Positions 1 to 8,259 of a stretch of DNA of 64,000 nt are shown here, piece by piece. The DNA is taken from the NCBI RefSeq assembly GCF_038024095.1, contig NZ_CP150668.1, positions 558,001-622,000 of the forward strand. The letters run 5' to 3'. The position numbers and the translations under genes were made by a program. This DNA is from Polaribacter tangerinus (GTDB lineage: Bacteria > Bacteroidota > Bacteroidia > Flavobacteriales > Flavobacteriaceae). The notes beneath the pieces are model-generated. The model did not search any database. It had not been told where the DNA came from and was given only the letters and a program-made list of their open reading frames with translations. Each line of letters begins with the position of its first letter. Position 1 is the stretch's first letter.

Positions 1-1079
1 CTTGCCAAATCATAATTTCTAGCAAATCCTTTTTTAAAATCGTTAATTTTTTCTTCAAAATTTGTAATATCTACATTCTGATTTTTAATTATGTTTAATT
101 CTGCCTTATACTGCATCGAATTCAAAGCAGCATTTCTTAACAAGGTTATTATTTGAATAAAAAATTGAGGCCTCACCACATACATTTTAGGAAACTTGTA
201 GGAAACATCAACAATACCTGTATTATACAATTCGTTGTCTAACTCTAAATTTGACACTAGCACTGCAAATTCACAGTTTTTTGAAATTCTATCTTTATTT
301 AATTTATGAAAGAAATCTTCATTTTTTTTCTTGGTAGCTGTTTCATCATTTTCATTTTTCATTTCAAACATTATAGAAATAATCTCATTGCCAAACTCGT
401 CATTTTCTTTGTAAATATAATCTCCTTTGGTACCTCCAGAGGCATCATTATCTTTTTCGAAATGTGCTCTTTGAAAAGCAGTAGCTCTTAATTTGTTAAA
501 CTCAATTTCGCAATGCTGCTCTAATGTTTCTCCAACCATTTTGGTAGATAACTTTTGCTTAAAGTCTTTTAATCTTGCAATCTCGTCATCTTTCATTTCT
601 ATAATTTTGTCTTTAGAAAGCAAATTTTGTACATACTTTTCTTGCAACGATTTTTCTAACAACTGCTTTTCTGTCTCTTTCATTTTCAAATCATTTGCTA
701 ACGCATCTCTTTCCTTTTCAATGTTTTTAATGGCCTCAGAAACCGCTAACTTATTTTTAATTTCTGCTTGATCTATTAAAGACTGTAAATTTGAAATTTG
801 AGTTTCTTTGGCTGTTAATTTCTCTATCAAAGCCTTCTCTGCAGAAGCCTGTAGTTTATTTAACTCATTTTCTCTGTTCGATAAGTGTGTGTTAAATTTA
901 GCTCTTAATTGAGCCTCTGCCAATTGCACTGCATTTTGTTTTTCTTTCTCCGCTATAGCGAGCCTGTCTGATAATTCTTTTTCAAATTGATGATCTTTCA
1001 CTTGCTTTAAAATATCTGCATAACCTGCTTCATCAACTTTAAATGCTTTTTTGCAATTCGGACAAATAATCTCGTTCAT
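1..1079 (-). CDS. DUF2130 domain protein, partial (runs off left edge)
   Basis: An open frame on the minus strand begins at an ATG at 1077-1079 and reads without a stop to base 1, so the C-terminus lies outside the window. The N-terminus starts MNEIICPNCKKAF, a CxxC zinc-ribbon-like pair. About 150 residues rich in Glu, Lys, Gln and Ala follow and look like a long coiled coil. After that comes a region containing GGTKGDYIYKE and, further on, an FEMKNE stretch, which fits the PD-(D/E)xK-like nuclease fold proposed for DUF2130. The family is of unknown function and widespread in Bacteroidota. Family assignment is from the zinc knuckle, coiled coil and C-terminal motif order; no function is claimed. 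Confidence 0.8.
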   Translation of the reverse strand, partial: MNEIICPNCKKAFKVDEAGYADILKQVKDHQFEKELSDRLAIAEKEKQNAVQLAEAQLRAKFNTHLSNRENELNKLQASAEKALIEKLTAKETQISNLQSLIDQAEIKNKLAVSEAIKNIEKERDALANDLKMKETEKQLLEKSLQEKYVQNLLSKDKIIEMKDDEIARLKDFKQKLSTKMVGETLEQHCEIEFNKLRATAFQRAHFEKDNDASGGTKGDYIYKENDEFGNEIISIMFEMKNENDETATKKKNEDFFHKLNKDRISKNCEFAVLVSNLELDNELYNTGIVDVSYKFPKMYVVRPQFFIQIITLLRNAALNSMQYKAELNIIKNQNVDITNFEEKINDFKKGFARNYDLA

Positions 1080-1750
1080 ATATTTATTTTTTTTAATTTT
1101 TAATTAAAAAGTAACAACAACTTACAATAACTTTTTTTGATTCTATAGCTAAGATAGTAAATCTATATTTTCTTTTTTTAGGAATAAAAAAGAACACCTA
1201 GAAAATCTCTCTTAAAAAACAATACTTCAGACAATAAAGTATAGCAATATTTTTTCTAAGATTTCATCTTTTACATATTCAGAAATATAATTTACATGGC
1301 TCAAAAAATGAACACAAAATAGGCTAAAATAATAATTACATAATAAGAAAATCTTAGAATAAAGTAGTTATAGGTTACCTAAAAAGGGGAAAATTTCTGT
1401 GTGATGTAAAACAATAGAAATATAAAACAACAAAAAAGCCTCACATTTCTGTGAAGCTTTAAGTGACCTCGACAATCAAAAGTTCTAACTTTTTTGAGGA
1501 TATTGAAAGTATATTATTAGAAAAATAATAGCTCGTTCAGATCGAATAAAATATGCTGCTAATTTCCATAATGCTAGTTGTATTTAATCTATAATGACTA
1601 ATTTAAATTAAAAATATTATTTTTTTCTTAGCAACTCTATATGTTCTTCAAGCAACTTAAGATATTTGTTTTTCCAGCAACTTCCGTTAGTTTTTTCTTC
1701 AATTAAGTTTCTCTGATATAGAAAAGAATTCCTGTTTATCCGAACTGTTT
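1080..1750. other. gene-free stretch with orphan terminator and possible remnants
   Basis: No intact gene is seen in about 670 bases. The stretch holds the tRNA-type terminator listed separately. It also holds a short minus-strand open frame ending at a TAA at 1617-1619, whose tail reads SCWKNKYLKLLEEHIELL. That amphipathic tail looks like the C-terminus of a small regulator or phage-type protein, but no start or domain is present. Together with the decayed protease to the right, this suggests an old insertion or deletion scar. Confidence 0.5.
1432..1460 (-). terminator. orphan tRNA-type intrinsic terminator
   Basis: Read on the minus strand, an AGCTTCACA / TGTGAGGCT hairpin with a GAAA loop is followed by a T run. 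The 39 bases 1428-1466 are identical to 42673-42711, where the same hairpin terminates the tRNA-Arg gene. Here no tRNA precedes it; only 11 bases (1464-1474, minus strand TGTCGAGGTCA) resemble a tRNA 3' acceptor end. Confidence 0.6.
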
Positions 1751-2437
1751 AAAATTGCATCATTTTCCAGCAAAGGACCAACTGTTGACTATAGAGTTAA
1801 ACCAGATATAACAGCACCTGGAAATAGAATTGTATCTGCTATTAGTAGTTTTGATGAAAGTTATACTTACGATACTTCAACTCCATTTAACAGTCAGGCT
1901 TTATACTCAGATATTGAAGATGGTCTTACTGATGGAAATCAAAATTGGCATTTTGCAGCAAGCCAAGGCACCTCAATGTCTGCCCCTGTTGTAACAGGAA
2001 TTATCGCTTTAATACTTGAAGCAAACCCAAACCTTAACCTGAACGAAATAAAGGAAATTTTAAATGAAACCGCTGCAAGAGACACCAATACAGAAAATAC
2101 ATCTCCTACTCTAAATAATACTTGGGGTGTTGGCAAAATAAATGCTTATGATGCCATAAAATCAATTGAACAAACTTTAAGTACCGAACAAACAAATCAA
2201 AGTTTGCCTGTAAATCTATATCCAAATCCAACTAAAGATTATTTGTATTTTGATAATACAATTACAAAATTTGAAAGTATTAATGTAATCAATGTATTAG
2301 GTGTAAAACTTATTGAGAAAGAGCTGGATGTTAACAACACCAATATTATAGATGTATCTAAATTACAAAATGGAATCTATTTAATTGAATTTCTAAAAAA
2401 AGGTATGAAACAGTCAGCTAAAATTATAAAGAAGTAA
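1751..2437 (+). pseudogene. 5'-truncated secreted subtilisin (S8) with T9SS tail
   Basis: The frame picks up abruptly at ASFSSKGPT (about 1757), a conserved stretch of S8 subtilases, and continues through VKPDITAPG to GTSMSAP, which carries the catalytic Ser. The Asp and His regions, the propeptide and the signal peptide are absent, and nothing subtilase-like is found upstream. The last 75 residues (LYPNPTKDYLYF to AKIIKK) are a type A T9SS sorting domain, so the intact ancestor was a secreted peptidase. The ATG inside GTSMS (1976) would be a false start. This is a remnant; expression of a working enzyme is not possible without the other two catalytic residues. Confidence 0.8.
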
Positions 2438-2571
2438 CTTAAACCTTTTTAAATTAATTTATAATGTTAAATCATATAAGTTAAAAGATGGTTTGAATTC
2501 AGTATTTTTTTCAAGCATTAAGATTTAAAGTTAACGGAATAAAGGAGTAAATTAAATTATTTAGTCCTATT

Positions 2572-4182
2572 CTATAGCATATATCGCTGAGGCCCACCTC
2601 TGCGAATATCTTCACTGGCAACCTCTTCAAATTGCGTAAAATTGTTTCTAAATGCATTCGATAATTTAAAGGCTGTTTTGTAATAGGCTTCATCATCATT
2701 CCAAGTAGCTCTCGGGCTTAACAATTCCGTAGGAACACCAGGGCAACTTCTTGGTTGAGCAACTCCAAAAACAGAGTGAATGTGGTAATCTTCGTATCTG
2801 TAACTCCCTAAATCTCCATTTAAAACAGCAGCAATCATTGCTCTTGTATATTTTAATGGCATTCTTCTTCCAACACCATACTGACCTCCAGACCAACCTG
2901 TATTTATCAACCAAACATTGACACCCACATCTTTCATTTTTTTACTCAACATTTCTGCATATTTAGTGGGATGTAAAGGCATAAAAGGCGCACCAAAACA
3001 TGCTGAAAAACTAGGTGTGGGTTCTTTTACACCTGCTTCTGTTCCGGCTACTTTTGCCGTATAACCAGAAATAAAATGATACGCAGCTTGGTTAGGTGTT
3101 AACATAGAAATAGGAGGCAAAACACCGAAAGCATCTGCTGTCAAAAAGAAAATATTCTTCGGGTTTTTACCAATAGAAGGTTCTTTAATATTTTTAATGT
3201 GATGAATTGGGTAACTAACTCTTGTATTTTGGGTAATTGATGTATCTGAAAAATCGATAATTCCATTTTTATCCATCACTACATTCTCTAGAATTGCCCC
3301 TTTTTTAATGGCTCCAAAAATTTCTGGTTCTTGTTCTTTTGATAGATTAATCACTTTGGCATAACAACCGCCTTCAAAATTAAAAACAGTGTTTTCTGCA
3401 GTCCAACCATGCTCATCATCACCAATTAAACTTCTCTCAGGATCTGTAGAAAGTGTCGTTTTACCAGTACCCGATAATCCAAAGAAAATAGCAGTATCTC
3501 CTTTTTTACCAACATTTGCAGAACAATGCATTGGCAACGTATTTTTAAATACGGGAAGTATAAAATTTAATGCAGAAAAAATTCCTTTTTTAATTTCTCC
3601 AGTATACCCTGTTCCGCCAATTAAGGCAATTTTCTTGGTGAAATTTAAAATTGCAAAGTTGTGCTGTCTTGTTCCATCTACTTTTGGATCTGCCATAAAA
3701 CCAGGTGCATTTAGAACCGTCCATTCTGGAGAAAAATCTTTCAACTCCTCTTCAGTAGGTCTTAAAAACATATTGTAAGCAAACATGTTACTCCAAGGAT
3801 ATTCGTTAACAACTCTAATCTTTAATTTATAATTCTCGTCTGCACAGGCGTACGAATCTCTCACAAAAATCTCTTTATTAGAAAGGTACGCTGTAACCTT
3901 ATTGTACAAAGCATCGAACTTAACTGAATCAAAAGGAAGGTTGATATCACTCCACCAAACCTCATCTTTGGTAATGTTATCTTTTACAATAAAACGATCT
4001 TTTGGTGAACGGCCAGTAAACTCTCCGGTATTAACAGCAATTGCCCCCAAAGAAGAGACAACTCCTTGTTCTTTCTCAATAGTTAAAGCATGCAGTTCAT
4101 CTGAAGTTAACTGATACTGAATTGTTGCGTTTTTTATTCCTAAATTTTCTAACGACTTATTAATAGTATTATTATAGTTCAT
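2572..4182 (-). CDS. pckA: phosphoenolpyruvate carboxykinase (ATP)
   Basis: Cytosolic gluconeogenic enzyme converting oxaloacetate and ATP to phosphoenolpyruvate, CO2 and ADP. At 536 residues it has full family length. Visible signatures are the N-terminal GEFTGRSPKDRFIV substrate loop, the kinase-1a P-loop GLSGTGKTTLS, the metal-binding LIGDDEHGW immediately after it, and the C-terminal TRAMIAA region. These identify the ATP-dependent family rather than the GTP enzyme. It is monocistronic: 142 bases separate its start from madM, and the gene to its other side is a pseudogene. Growth on organic acids, as the next locus implies, would need this enzyme to make sugars, but shared control is only inference. 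Confidence 0.97.
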   Translation of the reverse strand: MNYNNTINKSLENLGIKNATIQYQLTSDELHALTIEKEQGVVSSLGAIAVNTGEFTGRSPKDRFIVKDNITKDEVWWSDINLPFDSVKFDALYNKVTAYLSNKEIFVRDSYACADENYKLKIRVVNEYPWSNMFAYNMFLRPTEEELKDFSPEWTVLNAPGFMADPKVDGTRQHNFAILNFTKKIALIGGTGYTGEIKKGIFSALNFILPVFKNTLPMHCSANVGKKGDTAIFFGLSGTGKTTLSTDPERSLIGDDEHGWTAENTVFNFEGGCYAKVINLSKEQEPEIFGAIKKGAILENVVMDKNGIIDFSDTSITQNTRVSYPIHHIKNIKEPSIGKNPKNIFFLTADAFGVLPPISMLTPNQAAYHFISGYTAKVAGTEAGVKEPTPSFSACFGAPFMPLHPTKYAEMLSKKMKDVGVNVWLINTGWSGGQYGVGRRMPLKYTRAMIAAVLNGDLGSYRYEDYHIHSVFGVAQPRSCPGVPTELLSPRATWNDDEAYYKTAFKLSNAFRNNFTQFEEVASEDIRRGGPQRYML

Positions 4183-4324
4183 AATTTATGAAAAAATTAA
4201 ATGTTTTTTCGGATTTATATCATCATATTAAATAACGTTTAGTTGTTTTCTTGTTTCATTTTATTTCAGATATATAGTATCTAAAATTACTTATAAATGT
4301 TAAGGATTTTTTAAAAACTCTTAC

Positions 4325-5074
4325 TTAACCGAAGAGAGAACTTATGATTATATAAAAAATAGAAGGACACAATAAACATCCTAGTCCTGTATAAAAAGTA
4401 GCTGTCATGGCTCCGTAAGGGACTAATTTTGGATCTGTAGCAGCCAAACCTGCAGAAACACCACTTGTTGTCCCCATTAAACCACCAAAAACAATAGCTT
4501 CATGGGGATTGTTTAAATTTATTTTTTTAGCTAAAAAAGGTGTTAAAATAGTAACACATATTGTTTTAAAAACTCCAGTAGCAATACTAATAGCAATTAC
4601 TTCTGAACTAGCTCCTAAAGCATATCCTGTTATTGGCCCAACTATATAAGTACAAGCTCCTGCTCCTATTGTAGTTAAACTTACTGGATCTGTATATCCA
4701 TAACAAAAAGAAATAAATACTCCTAAAAAAAAAGAAAAAGAAACCCCTACAATCAAAGATATTAACCCAGCCAAACCTGCATCCTTAATTTTATCTATAT
4801 CTGAATTCATAGCGGTTGCTACAACTGAAAAGTCTCTCAACATAGAACCACCTAATAAAGATAAGCCTGTAAAAGTGCTTACATCACTGAGACCCTTTTG
4901 TTCTCCAAAAAAAGCTAAACCTAATGCTATGATTATTGCTACGGCTACACTTGGAATATGAGATTTGAATATATATTTAGATACGTAAAAAGAAAATAAC
5001 ATTAAGAGACCAACAGATAAAAAAGCAACAATTAATCCGTTTTTTGAAATGATATTTTCTAAAATATCTATCAT
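4325..5074 (-). CDS. madM: malonate transporter subunit MadM
   Basis: Large subunit of the two-component MadLM carrier, described in malonate-using bacteria as a sodium-dependent malonate importer in the inner membrane. The 249 residues match the family length (about 250) and form many hydrophobic segments with Gly-rich turns such as TTIGAGACTYIVGPITGYALG and GLMGTTSGVSAGLAATDPK. Its ATG overlaps the madL stop by one base (TAATG), so translation is probably coupled. It is the last gene of the susC-susD-SGNH-matB-madL-madM unit. Malonate is the family substrate; a related short dicarboxylate is possible. Confidence 0.88.
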   Translation of the reverse strand: MIDILENIISKNGLIVAFLSVGLLMLFSFYVSKYIFKSHIPSVAVAIIIALGLAFFGEQKGLSDVSTFTGLSLLGGSMLRDFSVVATAMNSDIDKIKDAGLAGLISLIVGVSFSFFLGVFISFCYGYTDPVSLTTIGAGACTYIVGPITGYALGASSEVIAISIATGVFKTICVTILTPFLAKKINLNNPHEAIVFGGLMGTTSGVSAGLAATDPKLVPYGAMTATFYTGLGCLLCPSIFYIIISSLFG

Positions 5075-5451
5075 TATTTTATGAAATTTGATGACTTTTT
5101 ATTGCCTATTTTTGAAATTACTGGGACTAAAAAATAACCGATAAAAACAACAAAAAAACCAACTAAAAGCGCAATAAAACCTCCATCCCAAGCAGCTTTT
5201 ACATTTTGTGTTGCAGACATAGCTATTACAATTGGAATATACATTGACCCCCAAAAAACAATTCCTCTTTTAGTTTCTTTTTTAAATAAGTTTCTTTTTT
5301 TTAAAAAAGTAGTTAAAAAAATAAGATATACCATAGAAAAACCAACACCCCCTAAATCTGCATCAATATTTAATAAATTACCTAATAAACTTCCAGTAAA
5401 TTTTCCTAATAAAAAAGAAAATGAAAGAATTGCAACACCATAAATTTTCAT
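5074..5451 (-). CDS. madL: malonate transporter subunit MadL
   Basis: Small membrane subunit of the MadLM carrier, 125 residues with about four hydrophobic segments. The start MKIYGVAILSFSFLLGKFTG and the central YIPIVIAMSATQNV stretch are typical of MadL. It sits between matB (11 bases away) and madM (one-base overlap), the expected partner order: importer next to the enzyme that activates malonate with CoA. No malonate decarboxylase genes (mdc/mad) are nearby, so malonate would be used as malonyl-CoA rather than decarboxylated on an acyl carrier protein. That last step is inference. Confidence 0.86.
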   Translation of the reverse strand: MKIYGVAILSFSFLLGKFTGSLLGNLLNIDADLGGVGFSMVYLIFLTTFLKKRNLFKKETKRGIVFWGSMYIPIVIAMSATQNVKAAWDGGFIALLVGFFVVFIGYFLVPVISKIGNKKSSNFIK

Positions 5452-5462
5452 ATTTGTAGTAT

Positions 5463-6938
5463 TTAAAATAACTTTTTAATTTCATTCTTAACAACCTTAC
5501 CCATAACATTTACAGGTAACTCTTTTTGAATACTATATTTTGTAGGTATTTTATAAGAAGGCAACTTTAACTTTAACCACTCTTTTAAATCATCTATAGA
5601 AATTGATTTAGTATTAATAACTATGCAAACTGCAATAATTTCTCCCCATTCTTCGTCAGGCAAACCTACTACACCACAATCTGCAATATCTTTATATTTC
5701 CTTAAAACTTCTTCTATCTCTAAAGCAGAAACTTTATAACCTCCATTCTTAATTATATCTACAGAATTTCTGCCTAGTATCTTAAAACTTCCTTTTTGTA
5801 AAACTGCAATATCTCCTGTCTTGAACCAATTATCTTTGGTAAAACTTTCTTTAGTCTCTTTAGGTTTATTCCAATACTCCTTAAACACATTATTTCCTTT
5901 AACTTGTATTTCTCCTGGTTCTCCTATTTTAGACATTTTGTCATTATCATCTGATATTCTTATAGATACTCCCTTCAGTGGTTGACCTATATGACCAGGT
6001 TTTCTTTCACCTCTATAGGGGTTACTAATCGCCATTCCAATCTCAGTCATTCCATATCTTTCTAAAAGAATATGATTACTTATTGATTTCCAATCTTTAA
6101 GAACACTTACTGGTAATGCTGCTGAACCTGAAACCATTAATCTAAAATCTTTTAAAATATTAGAAATTTCGTCTTGCTCATTTTTTGCTAAAGTTTTCCA
6201 GAAAGAGATAAGTTTATAGTAGATAGTTGGTACTGCCATAAAAAGATTTATCTCTTTATTTTTAAATAAATCAAAAACATTTTTTGCATTAAATTTTGGT
6301 AAAAACTCACAACAAGCTCCAGACCATAAAGCGCATAAAGTTATGTTTACAATACCATGAACATGATGCATTGGTAAAACATTTAAAATATGATCTTTTT
6401 TATCCCATTCCCAACTTTTAACGAGTGTAACAATCTGACTTTCTAAATTATGATGAGTAGATACTACTCCCTTTGGAGCTCCTGTTGTTCCACTTGTATA
6501 AATAATCATAGCTCTTCTATCCAAAGAAATATCTGGAAGAGGACCAAAAATATTTGTAAAAGACTCTGCTTTAATACATCTTATATTGTTGTTATTAAAA
6601 ATAGGTTCTAATAAATCTTTATATTTTTCACTGTAAATCAAAACAGATGCATTTGTATCATCCAATACATATTTTATAGACTCTAAAGGATGCTTTACAC
6701 ATAAAGGAACAGCAATGCCTCCAGCTCTCCAAATAGCCCATTGAATAGATACATAAACAAAACCTGGATCAACTAAAAAAGTTACTCTCTGTTCATTTAA
6801 GTCCTTTTTACCCGCAAGTAAATCAACTGCTATTGATTCTGATTTATTTAAAAGTGTTTGATATGTATAATCTCTATTATTACTTTTTATACATACTCTT
6901 TCTAAATGCTTAGTTGCATTTTGTACTATTCCTAACAT
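5463..6938 (-). CDS. matB: malonyl-CoA synthetase (AMP-forming)
   Basis: Acyl-adenylate-forming enzyme, 491 residues, that would convert malonate, ATP and CoA into malonyl-CoA. The AMP-binding motif IYTSGTTGAPKGVV is present. Near it are LPMHHVHGIVN, FMAVPTIYYKL and LLERYGMTEIGMA, which I recognise from the MatB / ACSF3 (malonyl- and methylmalonyl-CoA synthetase) branch rather than acetate or long-chain ligases. The C-terminal subdomain ends with GKVVKNEI, containing the acyl-adenylation Lys. It lies directly upstream of madLM and 42 bases after the SGNH esterase gene, in the operon read from susC. Methylmalonate cannot be excluded as a substrate. Confidence 0.88.
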   Translation of the reverse strand: MLGIVQNATKHLERVCIKSNNRDYTYQTLLNKSESIAVDLLAGKKDLNEQRVTFLVDPGFVYVSIQWAIWRAGGIAVPLCVKHPLESIKYVLDDTNASVLIYSEKYKDLLEPIFNNNNIRCIKAESFTNIFGPLPDISLDRRAMIIYTSGTTGAPKGVVSTHHNLESQIVTLVKSWEWDKKDHILNVLPMHHVHGIVNITLCALWSGACCEFLPKFNAKNVFDLFKNKEINLFMAVPTIYYKLISFWKTLAKNEQDEISNILKDFRLMVSGSAALPVSVLKDWKSISNHILLERYGMTEIGMAISNPYRGERKPGHIGQPLKGVSIRISDDNDKMSKIGEPGEIQVKGNNVFKEYWNKPKETKESFTKDNWFKTGDIAVLQKGSFKILGRNSVDIIKNGGYKVSALEIEEVLRKYKDIADCGVVGLPDEEWGEIIAVCIVINTKSISIDDLKEWLKLKLPSYKIPTKYSIQKELPVNVMGKVVKNEIKKLF

Positions 6939-6980
6939 TGTATTAAAAGGATATTAAATTTATAATAAAACTTTAAATTA

Positions 6981-8252
6981 CTAGTATTCAAGGTTATTTA
7001 GAATGAGTTCTTGTGACTTTTCTATATTAAGTTCCAATAGACTCTGAGCTTCATTAGATATTTTTTTGTTTAGAGTTAACTTTGTTAGTGAAGCAAAAAA
7101 GTCTAAACTAGACTGAATAATTTTCTTGTTAAATAAATTAACAACTTCATCTTTATTGATTGAGGAACGATGAAAAGATAAATCTTTAAGCTCTATCGAC
7201 TTTGAAGTCCCTCCAAAATAAAATTGTGAAGGATTTAATCTTTCTTCAACTTCGCCAACATTTACGCCATTTAAATATAAAATAGATTTCTTATTTGCAA
7301 AGCTATGCGATAAAACTAGATGATTCCATTTATCTTTATACCTATCAAATGGTACAGATATGTTTTTATATTTTAAGTTAAACCCTTTAATTAAAATTAA
7401 ATTATGTTTTTTATCTTGAACAAAACCCGCGATACTTCCATCTTCCAGTTTTTTAAATCTAAAACTTAAAGTAAAGGAATGAACAGTATTATTTTTAAGA
7501 TCCAATAATAGAGGTGCTTGCTCTGATTTTTTATTTTTAAGAGTTACATAACTAGGGTTATAGTCATAAGTTGGAGTTTTTTTTCCAGCTAGTAAAGCAT
7601 CAAATAAAGAGGGTACAATAGTGTATGACATTTCTTTGTGACCTAAATTATTTGGATGCCAAGGGTCATTTACAAAACCATTTACCCATTTACCTTCATA
7701 ATCATCTACAGCTCCCAAAACATTAATACTAGGATATTTCCACGTGTTTATAATTTCATTCATTCTTTTTGTAATCCTGTAGTGGTTTTCATCAAATAAA
7801 GAATGTGCATAACAATTTACAATAACAGGTTTTATTCCCTGATTGTGTAGAGAGTCAGAAAGTCTTAGCAATCTACTTCTAAACTGTTCTAAAACTTGCT
7901 CTCTACCATTTTGGTCTACCTGTTTTCTCAATCCCTCATTACCTAAAGATAAACCGATTACAACTATCTTTGGTTTTGTGGGATACAATTTTTTTGATAA
8001 TCTATCAAACTTCTCTAATTTTATTGTATTGTCTCCATTAGTAGAAACATTATAATATTTGTATTTAAGAGTATCTATTACGTTACTATTATAAAACATC
8101 CATGCATACCCTTGATCATTTTTTGCACCATATCCTTTACATACAGAAGAACCAAAAAAAGTTACATTAACCTTTGATTTATTCTGAGAATAAGAATTGT
8201 AAGAAAAAAGAATACAGGAGACTAATATTAATAATCTATTTATTTTTAACAA
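6981..8252 (-). CDS. SGNH/GDSL esterase with LamG domain
   Basis: The 423 residues begin with a signal peptide (hydrophobic to about residue 22, ending SYSQ). The SGNH hydrolase domain follows, with block I GSSVCKGYG holding the nucleophile Ser near residue 35, a VIGLSLGNEG block, and the catalytic Asp and His in DPWHPNNLGH near residue 200. Residues about 235-400 form a LamG/concanavalin-like beta sandwich (SLSFRFKKLEDGSIAGFV, LYLNGVNVGE). No T9SS tail or lipobox is seen, so it is probably periplasmic. It is a paralogue of the SGNH-LamG part of the protein at 26780-28924. Next to SusD (7-base gap), it probably removes acyl groups or cleaves ester oligomers after import; the substrate is unknown. 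Confidence 0.85.
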   Translation of the reverse strand: MLKINRLLILVSCILFSYNSYSQNKSKVNVTFFGSSVCKGYGAKNDQGYAWMFYNSNVIDTLKYKYYNVSTNGDNTIKLEKFDRLSKKLYPTKPKIVVIGLSLGNEGLRKQVDQNGREQVLEQFRSRLLRLSDSLHNQGIKPVIVNCYAHSLFDENHYRITKRMNEIINTWKYPSINVLGAVDDYEGKWVNGFVNDPWHPNNLGHKEMSYTIVPSLFDALLAGKKTPTYDYNPSYVTLKNKKSEQAPLLLDLKNNTVHSFTLSFRFKKLEDGSIAGFVQDKKHNLILIKGFNLKYKNISVPFDRYKDKWNHLVLSHSFANKKSILYLNGVNVGEVEERLNPSQFYFGGTSKSIELKDLSFHRSSINKDEVVNLFNKKIIQSSLDFFASLTKLTLNKKISNEAQSLLELNIEKSQELILNNLEY

Positions 8253-8259
8253 ATCAATT

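Noticed and set aside
3389..3778. Long antisense frames inside pckA, the SDR gene, the type IIG gene and gyrA
   Set aside because: They lie wholly within well-supported genes, show no family motifs and follow the AT-rich codon pattern of the opposite strand.
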